A stretch of DNA of 64,000 nt from NCBI RefSeq assembly GCF_003939025.1, contig NZ_RQIH01000002.1:62001-126000 (forward strand). The letters are read 5' to 3'. The notes beneath the pieces are model-generated. The model did not search any database. It was not told where the DNA came from and saw only the letters and a list, made by a program, of their open reading frames with translations. Positions 16,446 to 26,311 of the stretch are shown here, piece after piece (within the stretch, counting starts at the first letter, position 1; every line of letters begins with the position of its first letter). This DNA is from Rhizobium sophoriradicis (lineage in GTDB: Bacteria; Pseudomonadota; Alphaproteobacteria; Rhizobiales; Rhizobiaceae). The translations under genes and the position numbers were made by a program.

Positions 16446-16547
16446 TCAGCTTGTTTCACCGTCCAGCAACCTGCAACAGAAGATGCCGATGAGCGCTGCG
16501 AGGATGAAGAAATCGAACAGCGTCAGATATTCGAAAATCGCAGACAT
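16446..16547 (-). CDS. 33-residue single-pass membrane peptide
   Basis: Starts MSAIFEYLTLFDFFILAALI and ends with a two-cysteine, acidic tail (FCCRLLDGETS). One hydrophobic helix fills most of it. The ribosome site GGGAGGAGCAGGCC before the ATG at 16547 is strong and a TATGAT element lies about 55 bases before the start. No family recognised; real expression is likely but not shown. Confidence 0.5.
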   Translation of the reverse strand: MSAIFEYLTLFDFFILAALIGIFCCRLLDGETS

Positions 16548-16752
16548 GGCCTGCTCCTCCCATTTCCTCCGCTGCAAATCATACCATGAAGGGGCAGGGG
16601 ATTCCATGTTTGGTCTGCAGCGCCTTTCCCCTCCTGTGGCTCGAAAGAGGCGTCCGCCGGATTCTTTTCGCCGACTGCTGCCAAGCCTTGAAAGCATTCG
16701 TGTCGGAGATTAAGAGACGGGGGACAGGAACCGCTTTCAAGAGCGAGAGGAC

Positions 16753-17418
16753 ATGATGGATTTCGAAGCAGCGCGCGCAAAGATGGTCGACAACCAAGTT
16801 CGCACGACCGACGTGACCTCGCATTCCGTGCTGACGGCGTTTCTCACGGTGCCGCGTGAGGCTTTCGTGCCGGAGAAGGCAAAGCTCCTGGCCTATGTCG
16901 ACAACGATGTCGAGATCTCCGCTGCCGCACCGGGCAAGCCGGCCCGCTTCCTGATGGAAGCTTCGCCACTCGCCAAGCTGCTGCAGCTCGCTGCTATCAG
17001 CAAGGATGATTTCGTGCTCGAAGTCGGTTGCGGCACCGGTTACACATCGGCGCTGCTGTCGATTATCGCCGGCTCGGTCATCGCGCTCGAATGCGACGAG
17101 GGTCTGGCCGCCGAGGCGAAGGAAAAGCTTGCCGGCTACGGCAAGGTCGAAGTTGTCACCGGCCCGCTCGAAATGGGCTACGCTGCCGGCGCTCCCTATG
17201 ATCTGATCTTTATCAATGGCGCGGTCGAGGAAGTTCCGGCCGCTCTTCTCGGCCAATTGCGCGATGGCGGCCGTCTGGTCACGGTCGAAGGTCATGGCAA
17301 TGCCGCCCGCGCCAAGGTCTTCGTCGCCGAGCGCGGCGCCATTTCGGAGAACGTCTTCTTCAATGCTTCAGTCAAGCCGCTGCCGGGTTTCGCCAAGGCG
17401 CGCGAATTCGTTTTCTGA
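16753..17418 (+). CDS. PIMT-family protein-L-isoaspartate O-methyltransferase
   Basis: A 221-residue class I SAM-dependent methyltransferase. N-terminal DNQVRTTDVTSHSVLTAF and PREAFVPE are the PIMT entry segment; VLEVGCGTGYTSALLS near residue 92 is the SAM-binding loop; LIFINGAVEEVPAAL follows the usual strand 4. A second, more canonical PIMT gene lies near 39.3 kb, so this is the divergent paralogue often found upstream of popZ-valS in rhizobia, with unproven substrate. Terminator follows at 17447. Confidence 0.85.
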   Translation: MMDFEAARAKMVDNQVRTTDVTSHSVLTAFLTVPREAFVPEKAKLLAYVDNDVEISAAAPGKPARFLMEASPLAKLLQLAAISKDDFVLEVGCGTGYTSALLSIIAGSVIALECDEGLAAEAKEKLAGYGKVEVVTGPLEMGYAAGAPYDLIFINGAVEEVPAALLGQLRDGGRLVTVEGHGNAARAKVFVAERGAISENVFFNASVKPLPGFAKAREFVF

Positions 17419-17446
17419 CGCTGGTCTCCTCGACGAATTGCAGCGA

Positions 17447-17470
17447 CGGGCGCCGATGGCGCCCGCTTTT
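17447..17470 (+). terminator. Intrinsic terminator after the PIMT-family gene
   Basis: Stem CGGGCGCC / GGCGCCCG with loop GAT, then CTTTTATTT. The remaining 310 bases up to popZ show no gene and presumably hold its promoter. Confidence 0.8.
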
Positions 17471-17783
17471 ATTTGCGCGCCGCGTGTCTTTTCAGACGCG
17501 CAAAGGACGCTGTGACAGTTTGCATCAGCGCATCCGCCCTCAAGATCGATTCCGATTTCCGGGCGGAGTCGTTCGCGCTGCCGGAAACCCTTCACAAACA
17601 TCATTTATCCTGACGCCTCGGCCGCGAATTGCCGACGGCATTCATTGGGTAACAAAACTGTGCATGGCCGCATTCATTTGATTCGCGATGATTTTTTTCA
17701 CGTCTGGGGTATTCTAAGGTCGTGGTGATTCGGATGAACGCTCCACACCATCCGGTCGTTGTTTTGGGATAACGGGGATAGAT

Positions 17784-18653
17784 ATGGCTCAGCCAAGTGT
17801 AGCGCGTGAACCGTCCATGGAAGAAATTCTGGCGTCCATCCGCCAGATCATCGAAAGCAATGAACCCGGCGCCGGCAAGGCGATTTCCGCATCCCTGCCG
17901 CCGGTTTACGGCTCCGACGAGGACGTGAACGGCTCCGAGATCCATCTGACCGTCGATGACACCTATGCCGGCGTCGAGTTCCCCGAGCCGGCCATGCGCT
18001 CTTCCGATCCGCGTTTCGTCGCCGCCAATTCGGCCGGGACCGCCCCCGAGACGGAAGCGCCGGCCCGCGCCCTGTCGCTTGCCGATGTCGCCGCCCGCGT
18101 GCGCGCCGCCTCCGAGCGCAGTGCCGTGCAGGCCGGTCAGGCCCTGCGGGAAATTCCGAGCGGCTTCCGTCAGCCCGAACCGCAGCCGGCCGTGACGCCG
18201 GAACCGTCGCGCGCGACGGCGCCGCAGCCGCAGCCGGTCCAGCCCGTTTTCCCGGCCGCTGCAGCACCCGTTCCGCCGCATGGCATTCAGCAGCCGGCCG
18301 AGCCGGCTCCTGTCGAAACGCCACGGGTGGCCGTCGCCGAGCCGGCCCCGGTCGTCGAAACGGCGCCGCCTGCCTTAGAGCCCGCCGGTTCGTCGACCGA
18401 GCGCTTCCTGCCGAGCGTTGTCGATGAGGTCCAGTCGACGCTTCTCTCCGAAGATGCCGGTCTGCAGATCAGCCGTTCCTTCGAGGAGCTTGCTGCGGCG
18501 ATCGACGGCGCGGAGCGCCGCTCGCTGGATGAAATCGCAGAGGACATGCTGCGCCCGATGCTGCGCGAATGGCTTGATGATAATCTGCCGACGCTGGTCG
18601 AGCGGTTGGTGCGCGAGGAAATCGAGCGCGTGGCGCGCGGCCCGCGCCGTTGA
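17784..18653 (+). CDS. popZ: Polar organising protein PopZ (DUF2497)
   Basis: A 289-residue scaffold that in alphaproteobacteria self-assembles at a cell pole and tethers the ParB-origin complex and cell-cycle regulators. The N-terminal helix (PSMEEILASIRQIIESNE) and the C-terminal oligomerisation region (EDMLRPMLREWLDDNLPTLV, then ERLVREEIERVAR) are the two conserved ends of the family. The 170-residue middle is a proline-, alanine- and glutamate-rich linker, as expected for its disordered part. It precedes valS, a common alphaproteobacterial order. Confidence 0.88.
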   Translation: MAQPSVAREPSMEEILASIRQIIESNEPGAGKAISASLPPVYGSDEDVNGSEIHLTVDDTYAGVEFPEPAMRSSDPRFVAANSAGTAPETEAPARALSLADVAARVRAASERSAVQAGQALREIPSGFRQPEPQPAVTPEPSRATAPQPQPVQPVFPAAAAPVPPHGIQQPAEPAPVETPRVAVAEPAPVVETAPPALEPAGSSTERFLPSVVDEVQSTLLSEDAGLQISRSFEELAAAIDGAERRSLDEIAEDMLRPMLREWLDDNLPTLVERLVREEIERVARGPRR

Positions 18654-18672
18654 TCGGATTGCTTTTTCTTGG

Positions 18673-18706
18673 AAAAGCCGCTCCGGTCTCCGGGGCGGCT
18701 TTTTTA
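18673..18706 (+). terminator. Intrinsic terminator between popZ and valS
   Basis: Stem AAGCCGCTCCGG / CCGGGGCGGCTT (one G-U) with loop TCT, then TTTTTTATT. Confidence 0.88.
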
Positions 18707-18770
18707 TTGACTTGGCCGTGGCCATCCTATTTACAAACGCCACCCTCGAACCTCGAAAATTGGTCAGAAA

Positions 18771-21614
18771 ATGCTCGACAAGACCTATGATTCCGCCGCC
18801 GTCGAACCAAAAATCGCAGCGAAATGGGATGAAGAGGACGCCTTCCGCGCTGGCGCCAACGCCAAGCCCGGGGCCGAGACCTTCACCATCGTCATCCCGC
18901 CGCCGAATGTCACCGGTTCGCTGCATATGGGCCATGCGCTCAACAACACGCTGCAGGACATCCTGGTGCGTTTCGAGCGCATGCGCGGCAAGAACGTGCT
19001 CTGGCAGCCGGGCATGGATCACGCCGGCATCGCCACGCAGATGGTCGTCGAGCGCAAGCTGATGGAACAGCAGCTGCCGGGCCGCCGCGACATGGGCCGC
19101 GACGCCTTCATCGACAAGGTCTGGGAGTGGAAGGCTGAATCGGGCGGCCTGATCTTCAATCAGCTGAAGCGCCTGGGTGCCTCATGCGACTGGTCGCGCG
19201 AACGCTTCACCATGGACGAAGGCCTGTCGAAGGCCGTTCTCGAGGTTTTCGTCACGCTCTACAAGGAAGGTCTGATTTACCGCGACAAGCGTCTGGTCAA
19301 TTGGGATCCGAAGCTGCTGACGGCAATTTCCGATATCGAAGTCGAGCAGCACGAGGTCAAGGGCAATCTCTGGCACCTGCGTTATCCGCTAGAAAAGGGC
19401 GTCACCTATCAGTTCCCGATCGCTTTCGATGAGGAAGGCAAGCCGACCGAATTCGAGACGCGCGACTATGTGGTTGTCGCAACCACACGGCCGGAGACAA
19501 TGCTGGGCGACACCGGTGTTGCCGTCAATCCGAAAGACGAACGCTACCAGGGCATTGTCGGCAAGCATGTCATTCTGCCGATCGTCGGCCGCAGGATTCC
19601 GATCGTTGCCGACGACTATGCCGATCCGGCCGCCGGCAGCGGCGCGGTGAAGATCACGCCCGCGCATGATTTCAACGACTTCGACGTCGGCAAGCGCGCA
19701 GGCCTTCGCATCATCAATATCATGAATGGCGACGGTACGATTACCATCAAGGACAATGAGGATTTCCTCGAAGGTCTCGATAATCCGGCGGCGCTGCACG
19801 GCGCCTGGGATCGCCTGGAAGGGCAGGATCGTTTCTTTGCGCGCAAGGTCATCGTCGAGATTTTCGAAGAGGCCGGTCTCGTCGACAAGATCGAGCCGCA
19901 CAAGCACATGGTCCCGCACGGTGACCGCGGCGGCGTGCCGATCGAGCCGCGGCTGACCGAGCAATGGTATGTCGATGCCAAGACGCTCGCCGAACCGGCG
20001 ATCGCTTCGGTGCGCGAGGGCCGCACCAGGATGGTGCCGAAGAGCTGGGACAAGACCTATTACGAATGGATGGAAAACATCCAGCCCTGGTGCGTTTCCC
20101 GCCAGCTCTGGTGGGGTCACCAGATCCCCGCCTGGTACGGTCCGGACGGCCAGGTCTTCGTCGAAAAGACGGAGGAAGAGGCGTTGCAGGCGGCGATCCA
20201 GCATTACCTCTCACATGAGGGGCCGATGAAGGCCTATGTTGAGGACCTCCTCGAAAACTTCAAGCCGGGCGAGATCCTGACGCGGGACGAGGACGTGCTC
20301 GACACGTGGTTCTCCTCCGCTCTCTGGCCCTTCTCGACACTCGGCTGGCCGGACGAAACGCCGGAACTCGCCCGTTATTATCCGACCAACGTTCTCGTCA
20401 CCGGCTTCGACATCATCTTTTTCTGGGTTGCCCGCATGATGATGATGGGCCTGCACTTCATGAAGGATGACGACGGCAACCCCGTTGAGCCCTTCAGTAC
20501 CGTCTATGTCCACGCGCTGGTGCGCGACAAGAACGGGCAGAAGATGTCGAAGTCGAAAGGCAACGTCATCGACCCCCTGGAACTGGTCGACGAATACGGC
20601 GCCGACGCGCTGCGCTTCACCCTGGCGATCATGGCCGCACAGGGCCGCGACGTGAAGCTCGATCCGGCCCGCATCGCCGGCTACCGCAATTTTGGCACCA
20701 AGCTCTGGAACGCCACGCGCTTTGCCGAGATGAACGGTGCAAAAAGCGATCCGCATTTCGTGCCGGAGGCGGCCGAACTCACCATCAATCGCTGGATCCT
20801 GACGGAACTTGCCCGTACGGAACGTGACGTTACGGAAGCGCTTGAAGCCTTCCGCTTCAACGACGCGGCCGGCGCGCTTTATCGTTTCGTCTGGAACGAG
20901 GTCTGCGACTGGTATCTCGAACTTTTGAAGCCGGTCTTCAACGGCGAGGACGAAGGCGCCAAGGCCGAAGCCCAGGCCTGCAGCGCCTATATTCTCGAAG
21001 AGATCTACAAGCTGCTGCATCCCTTCATGCCCTTCATGACCGAAGAGCTCTGGGCGCATACGGCAGGTGAAGGCAAAGAGCGCGACACGCTGGTCTGCCA
21101 TGCCGAATGGCCGGCGCCCTCCTATGCTGACGACGCGGCTGCCGACGAGATCAACTGGCTGATCGACCTCGTCTCCGGCATTCGTTCCGTGCGCGCCGAA
21201 ATGAACGTGCCGCCGTCGGCCACAGCGCCGCTCGTCGTGGTCAAGGCCAACAACCTGACCCGCGAACGGCTGTTCCGCCACGACGCCGCCATCAAGCGAC
21301 TCGCGCGTGTCGAGGCGATCTCGCTGGCCGACGATGCGCCGAAGGGAGCAGCCCAGATCGTCGTCGCCGAGGCCACCATCTGCCTGCCGCTCGGCAATCT
21401 GATCGACCTTTCCGCGGAAAAGGCGCGTCTCGAAAAGGCGATTGGCAAGATGGAAGGCGAGATGTCGCGCATCGACGGTAAGCTCTCCAACGAGAAGTTC
21501 GTCGCCAATGCCAATCCCGAAGTGGTCGAGGCTGAGCGCGAGCGTTTAGAGGAACTGAAGGGTCAGATGGCGAGCCTGAAGATCGCCCTTTCCAGGGTGA
21601 GCGAAGCCGGATAA
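18771..21614 (+). CDS. valS: Valyl-tRNA synthetase
   Basis: A 947-residue class I synthetase charging tRNA-Val. The HIGH-type motif PPPNVTGSLHMGHALNN is near residue 45 and KMSKSKGNV near residue 590; between them lies the editing (CP1) domain. The C-terminal coiled coil (LSAEKARLEKAIGKMEGEM) binds tRNA. Length and start are as usual for the family. An intrinsic terminator follows at 21645. Confidence 0.98.
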   Translation: MLDKTYDSAAVEPKIAAKWDEEDAFRAGANAKPGAETFTIVIPPPNVTGSLHMGHALNNTLQDILVRFERMRGKNVLWQPGMDHAGIATQMVVERKLMEQQLPGRRDMGRDAFIDKVWEWKAESGGLIFNQLKRLGASCDWSRERFTMDEGLSKAVLEVFVTLYKEGLIYRDKRLVNWDPKLLTAISDIEVEQHEVKGNLWHLRYPLEKGVTYQFPIAFDEEGKPTEFETRDYVVVATTRPETMLGDTGVAVNPKDERYQGIVGKHVILPIVGRRIPIVADDYADPAAGSGAVKITPAHDFNDFDVGKRAGLRIINIMNGDGTITIKDNEDFLEGLDNPAALHGAWDRLEGQDRFFARKVIVEIFEEAGLVDKIEPHKHMVPHGDRGGVPIEPRLTEQWYVDAKTLAEPAIASVREGRTRMVPKSWDKTYYEWMENIQPWCVSRQLWWGHQIPAWYGPDGQVFVEKTEEEALQAAIQHYLSHEGPMKAYVEDLLENFKPGEILTRDEDVLDTWFSSALWPFSTLGWPDETPELARYYPTNVLVTGFDIIFFWVARMMMMGLHFMKDDDGNPVEPFSTVYVHALVRDKNGQKMSKSKGNVIDPLELVDEYGADALRFTLAIMAAQGRDVKLDPARIAGYRNFGTKLWNATRFAEMNGAKSDPHFVPEAAELTINRWILTELARTERDVTEALEAFRFNDAAGALYRFVWNEVCDWYLELLKPVFNGEDEGAKAEAQACSAYILEEIYKLLHPFMPFMTEELWAHTAGEGKERDTLVCHAEWPAPSYADDAAADEINWLIDLVSGIRSVRAEMNVPPSATAPLVVVKANNLTRERLFRHDAAIKRLARVEAISLADDAPKGAAQIVVAEATICLPLGNLIDLSAEKARLEKAIGKMEGEMSRIDGKLSNEKFVANANPEVVEAERERLEELKGQMASLKIALSRVSEAG

Positions 21615-21644
21615 GTTTCGCTGCCCATTTTGGCAAATCATTTC

Positions 21645-21674
21645 AAAGACGCGCCCGGCTAAGGCGCGTCTTTT
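21645..21674 (+). terminator. Intrinsic terminator after valS
   Basis: Stem AAAGACGCGCC / GGCGCGTCTTT with a short loop and TTTTG. The following 340 bases to the FadL gene hold no credible gene; the region with TTGACGTGTCC (about 21878) may contain the FadL promoter. Confidence 0.85.
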
Positions 21675-22014
21675 GTCGTTCTAGGCGCCCGCGTGATTCG
21701 GTCATGAAAGCGGCTGATTTCAGGCCCTGAGCCTGTGGATTGTGGCTCTGCTGGCATGCCAAGGGCGAAAACTGCCACTGTTGTCGGATTGATACAGCTT
21801 TCGCAATGTGTGGAATGAAAACCCAAAAGCGAGACTGAAACCCGGTGGTTTCGGAATAGAATTTTATTAACCAGATTTTTTGACGTGTCCGTCAATTTCT
21901 TTACGTAAGTTGGCCACTGCAATGCCCGGGAGCGCTGCCGTGGGGCGCGTTGCCATGTCAGGCGAACACTTACTAGAGTGGCGCAACATCAATTGCTGGA
22001 GTGGGGGAGACACA

Positions 22015-23280
22015 ATGGCATCGCGTAGGTTTTCCAAGGGCGTAACGTCGCTCGTTCTTCTTTCGTCGCTTACATCGCCGTCCTTCGCCGGCGGTCTGGA
22101 GCGCGGCGGCTACAATATTGACCAACTGTTCGACACGTCGCCTTTTTCGTTCCAGTCGGGTGTGACCTACGTCACCCCGCAGCGCAAGCTGAAGGACGTC
22201 CGTGACACGAATACCTCCGTCTTAACTGGGGGTGGCAATCTCAACACCCGTTCGGACACCGCCGACGAGACGTCGAATTACACCATTCCCTATGTCGGCT
22301 TCAAAGCCGGCTTCGCCGATACGATCGATTGCCTCGTCGATTATTCCGAGCCCTTCGGCGGCCACTCCGATCCTGGTCTGAACTGGGCGGGCGCCAACAA
22401 CAACATCGAAACGGAAATCAAGACCCGCAACTATGGCGGCACTTGCTCCTATCGGTTCGATGTCGGCCCTGGACAGCTTCGCTTCATCGGCGGTGCCTTC
22501 TATCAGGAAGTCGAGGGCTTCAAGGAACGTCTGGTTTCAACACTTCCGCTTCTACTCGGCGTAGGCACGGGCGTCGGCCGCCTTGATCTGGAAGATAGCG
22601 GTTGGGGTTGGCGGGCCGGCCTCGCCTATGAGATTCCGGAATATGCGATGCGCGCGAGCCTCGTTTATAACAGCCGCGTCAAGTACGACGACCTGACCGG
22701 AACTGTTGATCTCCGTCAGGTTCCAGTTGTGCCGGTTTATGGAGGTCAAGTCACACCTGTTTTTGGTTCCGCCGAAGCGCCGGATTCACTTGAGCTGAAG
22801 TTGCAAAGCGGTATTGCTCCAGACTGGCTCGCCTTCGGCTCGGTGAAATGGACGAACTGGAGTGTGCTTCAATCCGTGCCTTTCTGCCCGACCTCGACAA
22901 AGGGATTGGCCGCCTGCAAATCCGGCGGCGCGACGGAACTGACCTCCCTCGACCTGCTTTATCGTGACGGTTGGACGATCTCCGGTGGTGTCGGCCACAA
23001 GTTCACCGATCAATGGGCCGGTGCGGTAAGCCTGACCTGGGACCGCGGCACCAGCCAGGGCTATGGTGCACAGACAGACAGCTGGACGCTGGGTGTCGGT
23101 GCAGCCTATACGCCGACCGAACATATCGAATGGCGCATCGCCGGCGCCGTGGGTCTGTTGACGAGCGGATCGTCCGGCGTTGTGACCCAGAATGGTGTCA
23201 CCTTTGGAGATGATGTCTCCTATTCCTTCGGCAACGATCTGGTCACTGCACTGTCGACGAGCCTAAAGGTCAAGTTCTAA
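22015..23280 (+). CDS. Outer-membrane protein, OMPP1/FadL/TodX family
   Basis: A 421-residue beta-barrel for uptake of long-chain fatty acids or other hydrophobic compounds through the outer membrane. A signal peptide (KGVTSLVLLSSLTSPSFAGG) is followed by an N-terminal hatch and many alternating strands; it ends SLKVKF with the terminal Phe needed for barrel assembly. The repeated strand pattern WGWRAGLAYEIPEYAMRASL and IAPDWLAFGSVKWTNW are FadL-like. The start at 22015 follows GGGGGAGACACA; the frame is open to 21880. A terminator follows. Confidence 0.88.
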   Translation: MASRRFSKGVTSLVLLSSLTSPSFAGGLERGGYNIDQLFDTSPFSFQSGVTYVTPQRKLKDVRDTNTSVLTGGGNLNTRSDTADETSNYTIPYVGFKAGFADTIDCLVDYSEPFGGHSDPGLNWAGANNNIETEIKTRNYGGTCSYRFDVGPGQLRFIGGAFYQEVEGFKERLVSTLPLLLGVGTGVGRLDLEDSGWGWRAGLAYEIPEYAMRASLVYNSRVKYDDLTGTVDLRQVPVVPVYGGQVTPVFGSAEAPDSLELKLQSGIAPDWLAFGSVKWTNWSVLQSVPFCPTSTKGLAACKSGGATELTSLDLLYRDGWTISGGVGHKFTDQWAGAVSLTWDRGTSQGYGAQTDSWTLGVGAAYTPTEHIEWRIAGAVGLLTSGSSGVVTQNGVTFGDDVSYSFGNDLVTALSTSLKVKF

Positions 23281-23302
23281 TACTCCGGTTTGAAGAATTG
23301 AG

Positions 23303-23330
23303 AGCCCGGCACTGCCGGGCTTTTCTGTTT
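23303..23330 (+). terminator. Intrinsic terminator after the FadL-family gene
   Basis: Stem AGCCCGGC / GCCGGGCT with loop ACT, then TTTCTGTTTT. Confidence 0.88.
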
Positions 23331-23987
23331 TACGTCCGTTAATCATACTATTCCCCGCCGATTTTGTGACGATTCAGCAACACTTTTTTACGACGGTTGG
23401 CATATGGTGACTGCGCGGCGAATTTGTCTATTTCCCGCCACAAAGAGAGCGCAGCGATATTGGCAGGCGACGAGACGGCAGACGTAGGGTGCGTGTAAAG
23501 AGTAGCATGGGTCGATTTTTTTCCGGCAACAGCAGGTCATACGACGCGATTGGCGACATTCGTTCGATTGCGGCCGTTTCGCTCTCTGGACAAGGCTGTT
23601 CCGGCCGCAGATCCAGCCTCGCAACGAGGTTGTCGATCCGTCGAGTGCCGGTTTTTTCGGCCAACACGCCTGAGCAGCGCGGCTTTGGCGGAGAAGCCGA
23701 TACTGGTTTCGTCACATTTGCTGTTTACCAAAGCGATCAAGGCAGGAAGGCGAATACCGCGCCTGCCAAAGGAATGCCAGGCAGATTGCAGTGGGGCCAT
23801 GCCGGGAGCCGGGTGGTTCTAGATGACATGCTGAAAATTCGGCTGGGAAACGGCCAATGGGCTGGATGCGACGCGGGCAAAGGGGCCATGGAGCCCACCG
23901 CGGGATCGCTCGCCTCGAATGAATACATCGACCGTCTGCCCGGCGCCCGCGCCGGCTGCGTGCGATGAACGAAAGAAATCGGTTGAA
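23331..23987. other. Long gap upstream of exoR
   Basis: About 660 bases without a gene I can support. Open frames exist on both strands (plus 23489-23968; minus 23428-23715), but neither has a ribosome site, a recognisable motif or normal rhizobial codon use. The stretch is long enough to hold the complex exoR promoter, and includes an AT-rich block near 23330-23400. Confidence 0.5.
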
Positions 23988-24782
23988 ATGGTAACGTCCG
24001 AGTTCAAGTTGTTCAAATTCATGCTGATAGGCATAGGGATCGCGCTGGCAATGTCTGGCCCGGTTCGCGCTTTCGACATCAAAAGCGACGTCAGCAAGGA
24101 ATCCGGTCCTTTCGACCTCTTCAAGTTCGGCTTCAAGGCCTACAAAAACGGACAGAAGGAGGAGGCGGTCGAAGCTTACAAATATGCCGCCGAAAAAGGC
24201 CATACCGGTTCACGCTGGGCGCTCGCCAATATGTATGCCGACGGCGACGGCGTCACTCAGGATGATTTCGAAGCCTTCAAGATCTACAGCGAGATTGCCC
24301 AGCAGGGTGTCGAACCCGGCTCGGAGGACACCGGCTTCTTCGTCAACGCGCTTCTCTCGCTCGCAAATTATTACAAGCACGGCATATCCGGCAGCCCGGT
24401 CAAGATCGATCTCACCCAGGCACGCCAGCTTTATTTCCAGGTGGCCTCCACCTTTGGCGTTCCCGAAGCTCAGTTCCAGCTGGCGCAGATGATGCTGGCC
24501 GGCGAGGGCGGCAATGCCAGCCCGCAGCAGGCGAAGAAATGGTTGAACCAGGCGCGCAAGAGTGGCCATCCCGGCGCCATGGCAATTTTCGGAAATATTC
24601 TCTTCGACGAAGGCCAGACGGCCCGCGGTCTCGCGCTGATGACCGCCGCTCTCGACCGCTGCAAGCCCAAGGACTGCGGCTGGATGGAAGCCCTGCAGGA
24701 GCAGGCTTTCTCGGTTGCGAACGAGGCCGACCGCCGCACGGCAGTATCGCTGTCGCACGCCATCGCGAGCGGCTCCGACTGA
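23988..24782 (+). CDS. exoR: Exopolysaccharide regulator ExoR (periplasmic, Sel1 repeats)
   Basis: A 264-residue exported protein that, in Sinorhizobium, binds the sensor ExoS and keeps the ExoS/ChvI system off; its proteolysis turns on succinoglycan synthesis and turns off motility. After a signal ending SGPVRA the mature start FDIKSDVSKESGPFDLFKFG matches ExoR closely as I remember it. Sel1-type repeats follow (AAEKGHTGSRWALANMYADG; FGVPEAQFQLAQMMLAGEGG; SGHPGAMAIFGNILFDEG). The start is not marked by a good ribosome site; 23988 gives the expected length. The order exoR, xthA, erpA, dgt, argS is typical for rhizobia. Confidence 0.93.
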   Translation: MVTSEFKLFKFMLIGIGIALAMSGPVRAFDIKSDVSKESGPFDLFKFGFKAYKNGQKEEAVEAYKYAAEKGHTGSRWALANMYADGDGVTQDDFEAFKIYSEIAQQGVEPGSEDTGFFVNALLSLANYYKHGISGSPVKIDLTQARQLYFQVASTFGVPEAQFQLAQMMLAGEGGNASPQQAKKWLNQARKSGHPGAMAIFGNILFDEGQTARGLALMTAALDRCKPKDCGWMEALQEQAFSVANEADRRTAVSLSHAIASGSD

Positions 24783-24843
24783 AGCCTGCGATGCAGCGCC
24801 CTGATACGCGCTTGCAATGACGCGGTGCTATGGGCTGCGAATG

Positions 24844-25635
24844 TCAGGCCGCAAAATCGAAATAGGCGATGACAGGCACGTGGTCGGACGGCTTTTCCCA
24901 GGCCCGCACATGTTTTTCGATCGCCGCCGACGTCATCCGGTCGGCAGCCTCCGGTGAGAGCAGCAGGTGGTCGATGCGGATGCCGTTGTTCTTCGGCCAC
25001 GCACCTGCCTGATAGTCCCAGAAGGAATAGAGCCGCGTCGCGTCCGTCGTTGCGCGCACCGCATCCGTCAGCCCGAGATTTTCGAGCCTGCGGAATGCCT
25101 CCCGCGTCTGCGGCAGAAACAGCGCATCGTTTTCCCAGACCTTGGGGTCGAAGCAGTCGTGCGGCTCAGGGATGACGTTATAATCGCCGGCAAGCACCAG
25201 CATCTCCTCATAGGCGAGGCGCTCTGCGGCAAAGCTCCGCAGGCGTTCCATCCAGGCGAGCTTGTAGGGATATTTCTCCGTTTCGACGGGATTGCCGTTC
25301 GGCAAATAGATGCAGCAGACGCGCAGGATGCGCGTGTTCGGCAGCGTGAACACCGCCTCGAGGAAACGCGACTGTTCATCCAGCGCATCGCCGGGCAGGC
25401 CGCGGTTGACTTCGGAAGGCGAAGTCTTGGAGAGAATCGCCACACCATTGAAGCCCTTCTGGCCGTGCGTCTCGACGTGATAGCCGAGCGCCTCGATCTC
25501 CAGCCTGGGAAAACCTTCGTCGATCGTCTTGATCTCCTGCAGGCAGACTATATCAGGATCGGAATCCTTGAGCCATTGCGTCAGATTGTCGATGCGCGCC
25601 TTGACGCCGTTGATGTTCCAAGTCGCGATCTTCAT
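24844..25635 (-). CDS. xthA: Exodeoxyribonuclease III
   Basis: A 263-residue enzyme of the EEP fold that incises abasic sites and has 3'-5' exonuclease activity in base-excision repair. All catalytic motifs are visible: MKIATWNINGVKARI, VCLQEIKT, GDYNVIPEP, IRIDHLLLSP and the terminal KPSDHVPVI. It converges on exoR with about 60 bases between. A 9-bp hairpin (AACCGGCCG/CGGCCGGTT, 25702-25731) lies upstream, between it and erpA. Confidence 0.96.
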   Translation of the reverse strand: MKIATWNINGVKARIDNLTQWLKDSDPDIVCLQEIKTIDEGFPRLEIEALGYHVETHGQKGFNGVAILSKTSPSEVNRGLPGDALDEQSRFLEAVFTLPNTRILRVCCIYLPNGNPVETEKYPYKLAWMERLRSFAAERLAYEEMLVLAGDYNVIPEPHDCFDPKVWENDALFLPQTREAFRRLENLGLTDAVRATTDATRLYSFWDYQAGAWPKNNGIRIDHLLLSPEAADRMTSAAIEKHVRAWEKPSDHVPVIAYFDFAA

Positions 25636-25760
25636 CTCTTCGTCCTATTTCGCTGCGTGCGCTTCTTTTATCGTGGTCTTTCACAACAGGACAAGACGAT
25701 AAACCGGCCGGAAGCGCTTCTTCGGCCGGTTCGTTCGCACAGCGAAATGTTTCTGGAAGG

Positions 25761-26093
25761 TCAGATCGAGAAGCTGGTGCCGCAGCCGCAGCTTGCCACC
25801 GCATTCGGGTTCTTGATCTGGAAGGATTGACCAAGCAGATTATCGACGAAGTCGATCTCGGAGCCAGCCATATAGACGAGCGACAGGCTGTCGATCAGCA
25901 CTTTCGCGTCGTTCTTTTCGACGATGATGTCATCGTCGCCCGCGCTGTCGGCAAGGTCGAACTTATAGGAAAAGCCCGAACAGCCGCCGCCTTCGACCGA
26001 AACGCGCAACGCGCTCTTGCCGGCCTCCGCGCCGATGATCGCAGCGATACGCTTTGCGGCGGCATCTGAAAGGGTTACACTCGTATCCGTCAT
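25761..26093 (-). CDS. erpA: Iron-sulfur cluster carrier/insertion protein, ErpA/IscA type
   Basis: A 110-residue A-type carrier that passes Fe-S clusters to apoproteins. The three cluster ligands are visible in VEGGGCSGFSYKF and ASCGCGTSFSI at the C-terminus. The ATG at 26093 follows GCAGGAGGAAAC. The stop of this gene and the start of xthA are 125 bases apart. Whether it should be named erpA, iscA or sufA cannot be decided from sequence alone. Confidence 0.92.
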   Translation of the reverse strand: MTDTSVTLSDAAAKRIAAIIGAEAGKSALRVSVEGGGCSGFSYKFDLADSAGDDDIIVEKNDAKVLIDSLSLVYMAGSEIDFVDNLLGQSFQIKNPNAVASCGCGTSFSI

Positions 26094-26311
26094 GTTTCCT
26101 CCTGCCGGGGTCAAGATCCGGAGAGAATGGGTTTTGGCACTGAAATGTTCAAATGCCTGATATCAAAAGAACTTACCATGATCTTCGCAAAAAGGCCATG
26201 ATGTGCGAAACGGTCGGCGGGCGCCTTTGTCGTTTCGTCGGGCTATAGGTATGAACAGGGCAAAGCGGCGTCAATGGGCAGATGCGGCAACAGGCAGAAT
26301 GACGGTGAAGA

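Noticed and set aside
23428-23968. Two opposed open frames in the gap before exoR
   Set aside because: Neither has a ribosome site, a signal, a domain or typical codon use; left as intergenic.
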